From contig PBOZ01000030.1 in assembly GCA_002724555.1 (NCBI GenBank), positions 22,830-86,829 on the forward strand: DNA of 64,000 nucleotides, in the 5' to 3' direction. The notes beneath the pieces are model-generated. The model saw only the letters and a list, made by a program, of their open reading frames with translations. It was not told the origin of the DNA and made no database searches. This stretch comes from Rickettsiales bacterium. Its GTDB lineage: Bacteria > Pseudomonadota > Alphaproteobacteria > UBA8366. The position numbers and the translations under genes are program-made. Shown here one piece after another: positions 8,407 through 17,159 of this stretch; the first letter of the stretch is position 1, and every line of letters begins with the position of its first letter.

Positions 8407-9636
8407 ATGGTCGACATTAAACACTATCTCGTCGTCACAACGGCTTATTGGGGTTTTACCTTGACGGACGGCGCGCTGCGCATGCTCGTCTTACTCCACT
8501 TTCACACACTGGGTTACACACCGCTAGAACTCGCCTTCCTATTTCTGCTCTACGAATTTTTCGGTGTTGTTACCAATTTGCTTGCTGGTTGGATAGGCTC
8601 CCGTTTTGGACTGAAATTAACATTATATAGCGGACTTGGCATACAGGTCTTTGCCCTTTGGATGCTTTCGATGCTCGACCCCACGTGGGGAAAGGTGTCG
8701 GCTGTGACGTTTGTCATCGCGGCACAAGGTCTCTCAGGCATTGCCAAAGACTTAACCAAGATGAGTTCCAAAAGCGCGATCAAACTGATGATACCGAGCG
8801 ACGCTCACTCCACCCTTTTCAAATGGGTCGCATTATTGACCGGCTCGAAAAATGCCCTGAAAGGCATTGGTTTCTTCATGGGTACGGCTTTACTTACGAG
8901 TCTCGGTTTTGAGCAAGCCCTCTGGGCGATGGCGGCTGGTCTCTTCGTTATTCTCGTCACATCGATTTCTCTTTTACCGAGCGGTATTGGCAAGTCCAAG
9001 GCGAAGGTGAAGTTTACGAAAATACTATCGAAGACCCGCGCTATAAACCTATTATCTGCCGCTCGCTTCTTTTTGTTCAGTGCCCGCGACGTCTGGTTTG
9101 TGGTCGGAGTCCCAATCTTTTTGCATGAAGTGATTGGTTGGGGCTTTATGCAGGTCGGTACTTTTATGGCCTGCTGGGTTATCGGCTATGGCGGCGTCCA
9201 AGCCATCGCGCCGAAGATCATCCCTCGTTCGGAAGATGGCCGGTCCAATGAATCCCGCGCCGCGCAGTTGTGGGCCTTCATCCTCGCTGCTATTCCAATT
9301 ACAATCGCGGCCTTAGTTGAAAGCAATGTCGCGCCATCAGTGACTATTGTCGTCGGCCTCGCATTGTTCGGCATCATCTTTGCTATCAATTCATCGGTTC
9401 ATTCGTACCTCATCCTCTCTTTTTCAGATACGGAGAAAGTCGCCCTCAATGTAGGCTTCTATTACATGGCAAATGCCGCTGGCAGGCTCGTCGGATGTCT
9501 CTTTTCCGGCCTTTCATATCAACTTTGGGGCCTAACTGGCTGTCTCATAACAGCCAGCGCCATGGTGCTCGCTGCCGGGGCTTTCACGATAGTCCTCGCT
9601 GGCACACAGCGTAACAACAGCGCTGAGAAAGTATAG
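8407..9636 (+). CDS. arsJ: Organoarsenical efflux MFS transporter ArsJ
   Basis: A 409-residue membrane protein of the ArsJ branch of the major facilitator superfamily. The characteristic opening YLVVTTAYWGFTLTDGALRM and LAFLFLLYEFFGVVTN are present, as are LTKMSSKSAIK and ALKGIGFFMGTALL. About twelve hydrophobic helices can be traced. Known ArsJ exports 1-arseno-3-phosphoglycerate, an unstable ester that falls apart outside the cell, and so confers arsenate resistance together with GAPDH. The 13-base gap to the preceding GAPDH supports exactly this pairing. A different organic phosphate substrate cannot be excluded. Confidence 0.88.
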   Translation: MVDIKHYLVVTTAYWGFTLTDGALRMLVLLHFHTLGYTPLELAFLFLLYEFFGVVTNLLAGWIGSRFGLKLTLYSGLGIQVFALWMLSMLDPTWGKVSAVTFVIAAQGLSGIAKDLTKMSSKSAIKLMIPSDAHSTLFKWVALLTGSKNALKGIGFFMGTALLTSLGFEQALWAMAAGLFVILVTSISLLPSGIGKSKAKVKFTKILSKTRAINLLSAARFFLFSARDVWFVVGVPIFLHEVIGWGFMQVGTFMACWVIGYGGVQAIAPKIIPRSEDGRSNESRAAQLWAFILAAIPITIAALVESNVAPSVTIVVGLALFGIIFAINSSVHSYLILSFSDTEKVALNVGFYYMANAAGRLVGCLFSGLSYQLWGLTGCLITASAMVLAAGAFTIVLAGTQRNNSAEKV

Positions 9637-9731
9637 CACCCAGCCCCTTTCCGAAGCCGCGGCTAAACTCATATTAGTCAACGATGCGCCCTGGCCGCGG
9701 TGCGCTAATATTTCCAACTAGGAGCGAGTGC

Positions 9732-11372
9732 ATGAAAGGCGGAGAAGCCGTTGTCGAGACCTTGATCACGCATGGTGTGGATACCGCATTTACGGTACCA
9801 GGCGAAAGTTTCCTTTATGCCCTCGAAGGGATGCGAAAAAATGCCGATAAGATACGTGTTGTGTCCGTTCGGCAGGAAGGCGGTGGTGCCTTTATGGCAG
9901 AAGCTTATGGGAAGCTCACAGGTCGTCCGGCCGCGGTTTTCGTAAGCCGAGGTCCGGGATCCTCGAATGCCGCAATCGGCATTCATACGGCCATGCAGGA
10001 TTCAACACCAATGGTCGTCTTCGTCGGACACGTGAATGCGAAATCAATGGGCCGGGAATCCTTTCAAGAAATTAATCAACACGCTTTTTTTGGCGAAGTG
10101 GCAAAGGCCGTGCTTTCACCGAAGAACACTGACGACATCCCCCACGCCACAGCCGAAGCGATTCGTCTTTCAACGGATGGACGCCCGGGCCCAATCGTCG
10201 TTCAGATCCCTCGGGACGTATCCTCCATGGAGACCCACACGGCAATACCGGAGCCGACACCAAGAACGCCTCATACTCCTGACCTCAAACTGATTGATCA
10301 GGCAGCCAAAATAATCGATGCAGCGGAAGCCCCTTTGATCATCGCCGGAGAGATGATATCGAACCAAAATGCATCCACCGAATTGACCGATTTCGCTGCG
10401 ACCGGAAGCCTACCAGTAATGAGCGCCTACCGGCGCCTCGATGTGATGGCTAATAGCCACGTTTGCTATGCTGGTCATCTCGAGATCAACCGGTTCGAGA
10501 GCCAACTGGCCGCAATCGAGGCTTGCGATCTGGTGGTCGCTATTGGCTCAAGATTGGACGGGATTACCTCCGCCGACGAAACGATGCTTTGCGTTGGCAA
10601 ACCATTGGTTCACATTTATCCCGACTCAAATATCCTGGCTCGCTTTGAAAGCGATGTCTCCATTGATTCCGACATGAAGCCCGCCCTCGATGCATTACGA
10701 AAGAAACTCGCCCCACCCAGTGCTGCCCGCATCGCACGCACTCAAGAATTGCACAACTCATTCCTGACCTTCTCTCAACCGGGCAATTTTACCGCCTATG
10801 GTGCCGTCGACCTTGCCCGTGTGATCGACACCATGGACCGGATAATCGACCAAGAAGCCACCATCGTCACAGATGCCGGAAGCTTCTCACGATGGATACA
10901 TCGCTATCGACGGTTTGAACGGCCCCACACTAAAGCAGGCCCAATGTCAGGGGCCATGGGCTATTCAGTGCCCGGAGCTGTCGGCGCCAAGTTGGCGCGA
11001 CCGGACCACGAAGTTATCGCCTTCGTTGGTGATGGTGGCTTCATGATGACGGGGCAAGAACTGGTGACGGCTGTCGAACAGAAACTACCAATCCGCATTA
11101 TTGTTTGTGATAACGCCGTCCATGGATCAATCCTAGCTGGACAGGATAAAACTTTCGGGCCCGGGAACGAGATCGCCACGGTCCTGCAAAGCCCCGACTT
11201 CGCGGCGATAGCCATCGCTTACGGTGCCGAAGCATATACTGTCACTCGGTCCGACGATTTTGAGGTCGCATTCCAAAATGCGCGGGCGGCCAAAGGTCCA
11301 TCCCTCATTCACCTGCTCACCGACCGGCGTGATATTGCGCCCTATGGCGAAAGCCGAGAGGCGGTACACTAA
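9732..11372 (+). CDS. Thiamine-diphosphate enzyme, acetolactate-synthase-like
   Basis: A 546-residue ThDP enzyme with the three acetolactate-synthase-type domains. The catalytic glutamate lies in SVRQEGGGAF (Glu49), the central FAD/DHS-like domain at about residues 190-320, and the ThDP/Mg motif GDGGFMMTGQE from Asp434 with its distal CDN. The ATG at 9732 follows AGGAG by eight bases; the longer frame lacks family similarity. Its stop overlaps the ATG of a D-2-hydroxyacid dehydrogenase. Acetolactate synthase itself is unlikely without a small subunit; a carboligase or 2-oxoacid decarboxylase is more plausible. Confidence 0.87.
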   Translation: MKGGEAVVETLITHGVDTAFTVPGESFLYALEGMRKNADKIRVVSVRQEGGGAFMAEAYGKLTGRPAAVFVSRGPGSSNAAIGIHTAMQDSTPMVVFVGHVNAKSMGRESFQEINQHAFFGEVAKAVLSPKNTDDIPHATAEAIRLSTDGRPGPIVVQIPRDVSSMETHTAIPEPTPRTPHTPDLKLIDQAAKIIDAAEAPLIIAGEMISNQNASTELTDFAATGSLPVMSAYRRLDVMANSHVCYAGHLEINRFESQLAAIEACDLVVAIGSRLDGITSADETMLCVGKPLVHIYPDSNILARFESDVSIDSDMKPALDALRKKLAPPSAARIARTQELHNSFLTFSQPGNFTAYGAVDLARVIDTMDRIIDQEATIVTDAGSFSRWIHRYRRFERPHTKAGPMSGAMGYSVPGAVGAKLARPDHEVIAFVGDGGFMMTGQELVTAVEQKLPIRIIVCDNAVHGSILAGQDKTFGPGNEIATVLQSPDFAAIAIAYGAEAYTVTRSDDFEVAFQNARAAKGPSLIHLLTDRRDIAPYGESREAVH

Positions 11373-12427
11373 TGGCCATCAATAGATTTCCTTTATTTTA
11401 CTTCAATCGATGGCAGCACCCGATCGGTCAAGAACTCCTTGATGAAACGGATGCATTTGACATCCGCTTCTTGAAAACCGAAATGCCCGAGACGGAGACT
11501 TGGCCTAAGATTGAAACGTCGCTCGGCTTCCAGATCGGGTCCGCACGTGACGAGTTGCCGGCGCAGTACCATGTCAGCACAGCATTTCTAAAGAGAGCAC
11601 CCACGCTGATTGCTATCTGCACGCATGGCGCCGGATACGATACAGTCGACTTGGACGCCTGTGCGCAAGCCGGGGTGCTGGTCTGCAACCAAACAGGCAA
11701 AAATGGTGAGGCGGTTGCAGAACACGCGCTTGGCATGATGCTATCGCTCGGCAAGAAGATCTTAGAAGCTGACCGACGGATGCGAAGCGATCGTGATTGG
11801 GACCGCAATCTGTTCATGGGCCAGGATATGCTTGGCAAGACGGTTGGTGTTGTTGGACTTGGTAATATAGGCCGTCGGGTGGCTGAGCTGTGCGGACAAT
11901 TGTTTCGAATGCGTGTTCTTGCTTACGACCCCTATCTTTCGCCTGCCGATTTCAAGGAACGAGGGGCTGAGCCGGTGCAGCTCGACGAACTCTTGCGCGA
12001 ATCAGACTATGTCACCGTTCATACCCCGCGGACTGAAAAAACAAAGGGCATGTTTAGCACAAAAGAATTCAGTCTCATGAAGAAGAGCGCTTATTTCGTG
12101 ATAACCGCCCGAGGCGGTATTGTCGATGAGGCAGCGCTTGCCAATGCTCTGAAGTCGGGCGGTCTTGCTGCTGCAGGGATCGATGTTTTCGAAGTCGAGC
12201 CGCCACCGCTTAATGATCCACTTATCGGATTGACCAACGTAATACTCACGCCGCATACAGCCGGTGTAACGTTGGACGCGCGTATGAATTGTGCACGGGG
12301 CGCGGCAGAGCAATGGATTGCACTTTCCGAAGGTCGCCGTCCAGATCGGATCGTCAATCCAGATGTGTGGCCTAAGTTCTGCAAACGATACGAGGCACAT
12401 GTTGGTAAGCCGATGCAGCAAGGCTAA
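11372..12427 (+). CDS. D-isomer-specific 2-hydroxyacid dehydrogenase
   Basis: A 351-residue NAD(P)-dependent dehydrogenase that interconverts 2-oxo and D-2-hydroxy acids. The dinucleotide fold is VVGLGNIGRRVAEL near residue 155. The catalytic triad is visible as arginine in TARGGIVDEAAL, glutamate in DVFEVEPP and histidine in LTPHTAGVT. The ATG overlaps the TAA of the ThDP enzyme by one base. Tight coupling suggests that the carboligase product, or its 2-oxoacid substrate, is reduced or oxidised by this enzyme. Glyoxylate/hydroxypyruvate or phosphoglycerate-type activity is possible. Confidence 0.9.
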   Translation: MAINRFPLFYFNRWQHPIGQELLDETDAFDIRFLKTEMPETETWPKIETSLGFQIGSARDELPAQYHVSTAFLKRAPTLIAICTHGAGYDTVDLDACAQAGVLVCNQTGKNGEAVAEHALGMMLSLGKKILEADRRMRSDRDWDRNLFMGQDMLGKTVGVVGLGNIGRRVAELCGQLFRMRVLAYDPYLSPADFKERGAEPVQLDELLRESDYVTVHTPRTEKTKGMFSTKEFSLMKKSAYFVITARGGIVDEAALANALKSGGLAAAGIDVFEVEPPPLNDPLIGLTNVILTPHTAGVTLDARMNCARGAAEQWIALSEGRRPDRIVNPDVWPKFCKRYEAHVGKPMQQG

Positions 12428-12784
12428 CAACAAACCTTAAAATGCTCATAGAACTGTCCATATTTGGATACTCAAAGGCGACTGCTTATCACACGTCAAT
12501 TGTGTGGGGTGCCGTCTCATGAAAAATACTAATAACATCACCTTATTACTGCAGTCTTTACCCCTATTTGTTGGCTCCCCAGCGGGCGACCATCGTTTGG
12601 CTACATGCGGCTATACTTGGTTCGTTTCAAATTTTTTCAGAAACCAACATGACGGCGATCGCACTTCAGCTAAATTAATTTAAGCTTGGTAATTTGCTGG
12701 ATTGACGCGGCTATCGCTTTTGCCGAATGTACATCCGATCGGCCGAAAAAAAGGGCCGCTCTAGTTCACTCTGCGAGGCATTCC
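12428..12784. other. Intergenic stretch with a possible 54-codon ORF
   Basis: These 357 bases separate the hydroxyacid dehydrogenase from the MFS gene. The inverted repeat CACAC-N7-GTGTG (12490-12506) has no T-run. An ORF of 54 codons (12519-12683, MKNTNNITLLLQSLP onward) has a GGGG element about eight bases upstream but resembles nothing I recognise. The 3' part probably carries the promoter of the MFS gene. Confidence 0.3.
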
Positions 12785-14020
12785 ATGTATGCGGAGATTC
12801 TAGCTCTGGGAGCCCTGATGGTTGGCATGTGTGGTCTCCTGTTGGGCAATGGTCTTTTTGGGACGCTCACCGCTTTGCGCATGACAGAGGAGGGTTTCGA
12901 TCCGACAATTATCGGTGCCGTCCTATCCTGCCATTCGATCGGGTTCATTGTTGGCTGTCTTTACGGCCAACGCATTATTCAACGAACCGGCCATATCCGC
13001 TGCTTTGCCGCCTTCGCGGCAATGCTCGCCGTCGTCTGCCTGGTCCTTCCAATGATGATAGAATGGTTCACGTGGATCCCACTGCGCCTCGTCTTCGGTT
13101 TCAGTTCTGCCATGGTCTTCATGGTAGCAGAAAGCTGGCTGACAGGCGCCGCTTCCAGCGAGACTAAGGGCCGTGTGTTTGCCGTTTATATGGTAATCAA
13201 CAAAGGGTCGTTTGGCGCCGGACAACTCCTGCTACTGCTTGGCGATCCGTCCGGCGACCGGCTCTTCATGCTGACCGCCATCTTATTCGGCATCTGTCTT
13301 GTCCCAATCGCACTCAGCGGCAAAGGTGCTCCGCCGAATATCGATACCGAGCGGATTGGTCTCCGCGAACTCTACCAACTTTCACCGGTCGGCGTAGTTG
13401 GGGCTGCGACTGCCGGTTTCACGAATGCGCCGTTAATGGGACTCGGTCCAGTCTTTGGTGCACAAGTAGGCCTCGGGATCGAAGGCGTTTCGTATTTCAT
13501 GGCGATCTTCCTACTTGGCAGTCTCGCCTTACAGGTGCCGATCGGCCGTTTATCAGATAAATACGACCGACGCGGTGTCTTGATTGGGGTCGCGGTCGCC
13601 TCGGCCATCTCCTGCGGAACCATGACGCTCCTTTCGACATTGGGTGCCTGGCCCATCCTGTGTATGAGTTTCGTCATTGGCGGCTTGAGCGCCGTCGTTT
13701 ATCCAATCGCTATGGCGCACGCGAACGATCACACAAACCCGGAAGCGATGGTATCGATCATGGCCGGTCTCTTGCTTGCATTTGGCATCGGCGCCAGCAT
13801 TAGTCCCTTCTTTGCGGCACTCGCAATGAAATGGATGGGACCAATCGGGTTATACCTATACTGCGCCATGGTTTACGCATCGCTTGCGGGTTTTATCATC
13901 TATCGGCGGACACGACGGGCACCAGTTTCCGAGACAACAGATTTCGTGGCGCAACCACAAACCTCACAGTCAAGTGCCGTTGTTGTTGGCTTGGACCCAA
14001 GGACAGATGACACTGAGTAG
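12785..14020 (+). CDS. MFS transporter (YcaD-like)
   Basis: A 411-residue major facilitator protein with about twelve membrane helices, from YAEILALGALMVGMCGLLLGNG to the last helix before RRTRRAPVS. ALRMTEEGFDPTIIGAV, the GRVFAVYMVINKGSFG loop and QVPIGRLSDKYDRR (a motif A-like loop between helices 8 and 9) place it near the YcaD/YfkF group. The open frame extends to a TTG 33 codons upstream, but that part is polar and basic. The ATG at 12785 has GAGG six bases ahead and starts right at helix 1. Substrate unknown. The tail after the last helix is hydrophilic. Confidence 0.85.
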   Translation: MYAEILALGALMVGMCGLLLGNGLFGTLTALRMTEEGFDPTIIGAVLSCHSIGFIVGCLYGQRIIQRTGHIRCFAAFAAMLAVVCLVLPMMIEWFTWIPLRLVFGFSSAMVFMVAESWLTGAASSETKGRVFAVYMVINKGSFGAGQLLLLLGDPSGDRLFMLTAILFGICLVPIALSGKGAPPNIDTERIGLRELYQLSPVGVVGAATAGFTNAPLMGLGPVFGAQVGLGIEGVSYFMAIFLLGSLALQVPIGRLSDKYDRRGVLIGVAVASAISCGTMTLLSTLGAWPILCMSFVIGGLSAVVYPIAMAHANDHTNPEAMVSIMAGLLLAFGIGASISPFFAALAMKWMGPIGLYLYCAMVYASLAGFIIYRRTRRAPVSETTDFVAQPQTSQSSAVVVGLDPRTDDTE

Positions 14021-14048
14021 GACAGGAATGTGCCTACCTAAGTGTTAA

Positions 14049-14831
14049 CTATTCTTTGTAAGAGGGATCGAGGCGATCAGCCAATCGAATACAAGCTTCC
14101 CAATCTTTTCCGCCTTTCAAAAAATCGCCCGCGTCCATAAATTGGGAGTGTGCGTATTCGCAAGCTTCTTTCGTCGGAACAATGTAGTTCCCCTCGCCTG
14201 CCGCCAGAGCCGCGATCTGTCCCTGACAGGCCATTTCGAGCCAGTGATGATTAACAACACATTCCGGTGCGCTTTCGCCGCAGACCAATGCCCCATGGCT
14301 CTTCAGCAACATATATTTTCCGCCTTCAAGGTCACGCATTAGTTTACCCGTCATGTCCGGATCAAACTCGAACCCTTCGAACTCGTGATACTTCATCTCA
14401 CCATAGAACCGCATGGCATGTTGATTAATTGGAAGCAGCCCAAATTTATGCGCGCAAACTCCCATCACATTCGGCGTATGCGTATGTAACACAGCATTCA
14501 GGTCAGGACGCCCCTTTAGCAGTCCGGCATGGATAATCAGGGCACCACCACGAATTTGTGGACCGTCTTCCGGGATAAGCGGGTTGCCATCGAGATCACA
14601 CTTGATCAGGGAGGACGCGGTAACTTCCATAAACATCCAGTCGGTGCGTTTTACAAGCATGGCTTCCGGCTCACCTGGCACGCGCAGACTAAAATGGTTG
14701 TAGGTCATATCATTAACACCGTAGTAAGCCAGGACACGGTGTCCAGCAGCTAACTCAATGCGCGCTTGCCATTCCTCCGCACTCACTTGGTCCTCAACAG
14801 ACCCTTTGCCTTTCACTAGTTGAACCGACAT
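14049..14831 (-). CDS. Class II aldolase/adducin family protein
   Basis: A 260-residue zinc-dependent class II aldolase/adducin-fold protein. The Zn ligands can be placed at His116 and His118 (LNAVLHTHTP) and His179 (LKSHGALVCGE). The N-terminal NHFSLRVPG and IKCDLDGNPL segments bind the substrate carboxylate or phosphate in this family. Members cleave fuculose-phosphate or ribulose-phosphate-type substrates, or decarboxylate acids; some are oxidoreductase-associated with no aldolase activity. It is convergent with the MFS gene and divergent, across 313 bases, from the thiolase-led cluster. Confidence 0.87.
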   Translation of the reverse strand: MSVQLVKGKGSVEDQVSAEEWQARIELAAGHRVLAYYGVNDMTYNHFSLRVPGEPEAMLVKRTDWMFMEVTASSLIKCDLDGNPLIPEDGPQIRGGALIIHAGLLKGRPDLNAVLHTHTPNVMGVCAHKFGLLPINQHAMRFYGEMKYHEFEGFEFDPDMTGKLMRDLEGGKYMLLKSHGALVCGESAPECVVNHHWLEMACQGQIAALAAGEGNYIVPTKEACEYAHSQFMDAGDFLKGGKDWEACIRLADRLDPSYKE

Positions 14832-15144
14832 TGTTGTCTCTCCTGTTGCAGTGCGGGTTTTCCCATGAATATGAATTTAGAAACAACCTATGCCGACATC
14901 AAAATTGGAAAAGCGTAAGACACAGCGTGCACCGCACGAAAGAACGCAAAAAGTCCTTCGTTCAAAGCCGAATAGGCTTATCAAAGAAAAATTCAACAGT
15001 GGGCTCTTCAACCATATTTTAATCAAAATCATCGAGTAGGTTAGTTTCCGCTGGACCCGAAGAGCTAGGCCCCTATCTTTCCTATCAAATGCTAGCTGGA
15101 AAGCTGGCACTTATCGCAATTCAATTTCAAGGATCACGCGGATC
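14832..15144. other. Divergent intergenic region upstream of the thiolase-led cluster
   Basis: These 313 bases lie between the class II aldolase (leftward) and the thiolase-like gene (rightward), so both promoters should be here. I see no coding region beyond trivial ORFs, no strong hairpin with a T-run and no clear operator repeat. It is less G+C-rich than the flanking genes. Confidence 0.4.
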
Positions 15145-16323
15145 ATGAGTATTAAGGGCAAGGCCTATATTGCGGGGATATATGAACATCCCACGCGAAA
15201 GGCGATTGATAAGTCCGTCGCCCAGTTACATGCGGAGAGCGCTGCTGGTGCACTTGCAGATGCAGGACTGGGACCAGATGACGTCGATGCGTATTACTGT
15301 GCAGGCGATGCGCCGGGCCTCGGCCCGCTATCTATGATTGACTACATGGGGCTTAAGAATGTCCGCCATATGGATTCGACGGAAACCGGTGGCTCCTCCT
15401 ACGTCGTCCATATCGGCCACGCAGCCCAGGCCATCGCTATGGGAAAAGCAAACGTCTGCCTGATCACTTTAGCTGGACGCCCGCGCGCCGAGGGTATGGC
15501 GACCGGGACCGCACCACGGAACTACGGCTCGGACGCCCCGGACGTGCCGTTTGAGTATATTTATGGCCCCACCGTGGTAAATATGTATGGAATGGCTGCC
15601 CGTCGGCACATGCACGAATATGGCACAACCAGCGAACAACTCGCCTGGATCAAAGTGGCCGCCTCACACCACGCACAACACAACGAACACGCTATGCTCC
15701 GCGATGTCGTCTCAGTGGAAGACGTGGTCAGTTCACCGATGATTGCCGATCCGCTGCACCGTCTCGATTGCTGCGTGATTTCAGATGGCGGCGGGGCCTT
15801 CCTTGTTGTCAGTCCGGAAATTGCTAAATCCCTCGACCGAGATTGCGCAAAAATTTTAGGCCACGGCGAATCGCCAAAAAATATTATAAATGGTCAGGTT
15901 GACCTTACCTACACTGGTGGACATTACTCTGGGCCCCAAGCATTCGAAGAAGCAGGCATTAAGCCAGGTGACATTGACTATGCCTCAATCTATGACAGTT
16001 TCACGATCACGGTGCTAGAGACAATTGAAGACCTCGGCTTCTGTGAAAAAGGCAAAGGCGGAGCCTTTGTATCCGACGGAAATCTGATTTCGGGCCAAGG
16101 CAAGCTCCCATTCAACACCGACGGCGGAGGGCTTTGCAATAACCACCCAATGAACCGGGGTGGTCTCACCAAAGTCCTGGAAGCAGTCCGCCAATTGCGT
16201 GGTGAAGCGCATCCAGCCGTGCAGGTAAATGACTGCCAACTGGTATTGGCGCACGGCACCGGCGGCTCACTTGGCACCCGCATGGGGAGTTCAACCGTTA
16301 TCTTGGGGAGGGAAGACGCATGA
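15145..16323 (+). CDS. Thiolase-fold protein without the N-terminal catalytic cysteine
   Basis: A 392-residue thiolase of the SCP-x/lipid-transfer type. KAYIAGIYEHPTRKA opens the fold. The position that normally holds the nucleophilic Cys reads STETGGSSYVVH (residues 78-89), with no cysteine. The C-terminal LAHGTGGSLGTRMGSST retains the family histidine. A TGGSS form of this loop occurs in a recognised group of bacterial SCP-x-like proteins whose activity is not settled. The DUF35 gene starts inside its last codons (ATGA overlap), the standard arrangement for a thiolase/OB-fold complex. It probably handles an acyl-CoA intermediate. Confidence 0.88.
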   Translation: MSIKGKAYIAGIYEHPTRKAIDKSVAQLHAESAAGALADAGLGPDDVDAYYCAGDAPGLGPLSMIDYMGLKNVRHMDSTETGGSSYVVHIGHAAQAIAMGKANVCLITLAGRPRAEGMATGTAPRNYGSDAPDVPFEYIYGPTVVNMYGMAARRHMHEYGTTSEQLAWIKVAASHHAQHNEHAMLRDVVSVEDVVSSPMIADPLHRLDCCVISDGGGAFLVVSPEIAKSLDRDCAKILGHGESPKNIINGQVDLTYTGGHYSGPQAFEEAGIKPGDIDYASIYDSFTITVLETIEDLGFCEKGKGGAFVSDGNLISGQGKLPFNTDGGGLCNNHPMNRGGLTKVLEAVRQLRGEAHPAVQVNDCQLVLAHGTGGSLGTRMGSSTVILGREDA

Positions 16324-16712
16324 GCGCGGAACGCGTCATTCCGGCACCGCCGGAAAATATTGAACACACAGAGTTTTGGGCCGCTTGCAACAACGGCAAA
16401 CTGATGCTGCCCCGATGCAAAGACACGAATCAATTCTTTTGGTACCCACGCAAGACCAGCCCATTCACGCTCAGCGGCAATGTCGAATGGGTGCAGGCCT
16501 CGGGCAAGGGTGAAATATACACCTACTCCGTGATGCGTCGCTCCGACCCGCAATACGTCATCGCCTATGTGCGCTTGGAGGAAGGGATCACGATGATGAC
16601 CAATATCGTCCAATGCGATCCCGACACCCTCTCAGTCGGTCAAAAGGTCGAATTGGTTCTGCAGGAATCGGAAGGCGGCCAAAAAGTTCCAGTCTTCAAG
16701 CCTGCAAACTGA
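16320..16712 (+). CDS. DUF35 OB-fold acyl-CoA-associated protein
   Basis: A 130-residue DUF35 protein with an N-terminal rubredoxin-like segment followed by an OB fold. In archaeal and actinobacterial complexes this partner channels CoA intermediates to a thiolase or to a retro-aldolase. GKLMLPRCKDTNQFFWYPR is the rubredoxin-like region, but only Cys33 remains of the usual four zinc cysteines, so a Zn site is unlikely. GKGEIYTYSVM and YVIAYVRLEEG are the OB-fold strands. The ATG overlaps the thiolase stop by four bases, indicating a complex of the two products. Confidence 0.86.
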   Translation: MSAERVIPAPPENIEHTEFWAACNNGKLMLPRCKDTNQFFWYPRKTSPFTLSGNVEWVQASGKGEIYTYSVMRRSDPQYVIAYVRLEEGITMMTNIVQCDPDTLSVGQKVELVLQESEGGQKVPVFKPAN

Positions 16713-16739
16713 TCCGCGGATAAAATCGGAGACCGGCGG

Positions 16740-17156
16740 ATGAAACGCGTGACATATGAAAACCCGGAGGGCGCAGCACCGGCGCAAGGCCTGTATTCGC
16801 ATGCGGCGCGCGTCACCGCCGGTGACCTCCTCTTCGTTGCCGGCCAACTCGCCGTGGCGCCCGACGGCGGCGTTGTTGGCAAGAATGACTTTGCTGCACA
16901 GTTCCAATGCGTATTCGACAATCTCGGCGACGTGTTGGAGGGTCTTGGTGCGGGATGGACAGATGTTGCGAAATTTACAACCTACATGGTGCATTCGCAA
17001 GATTTGGAAGAGTTCATGAGCTTAAGGGAAGAATTGTTTCCCAAATTGTTTGGCGGCACTATTTTCCCACCAAATACACTTCTGATGGTCGACCGGCTGG
17101 TCAAAGAAGAGTTCCTTTTTGAAGTCGAAGCGATCGTCGCCGTACCAGGTGCATAA
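16740..17156 (+). CDS. RidA/YjgF family protein lacking the deaminase arginine
   Basis: A 138-residue Rid (YjgF/YER057c/UK114) trimer-forming protein. The family strands VTAGDLLFVAGQLAVAP, FDNLGDVLEGLGAGWTDVAKFTTYMV and FPPNTLLMVDRLV are clear. RidA itself has an arginine in the last segment (PARTTV-type), required for hydrolysing 2-aminoacrylate-type enamines. Here the place reads PPNTLLMV, so this is a non-RidA subgroup whose reaction is uncertain. It lies 27 bases after DUF35, within the luciferase/amidohydrolase cluster. Rid proteins accompany flavin monooxygenases in the Rut pathway (RutC). Confidence 0.87.
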   Translation: MKRVTYENPEGAAPAQGLYSHAARVTAGDLLFVAGQLAVAPDGGVVGKNDFAAQFQCVFDNLGDVLEGLGAGWTDVAKFTTYMVHSQDLEEFMSLREELFPKLFGGTIFPPNTLLMVDRLVKEEFLFEVEAIVAVPGA

Positions 17157-17159
17157 TAC

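Noticed and set aside
12727..13167. A 146-codon frame inside the MFS gene on the same strand.
   Set aside because: It is an out-of-frame shadow; the MFS frame has clear helices.
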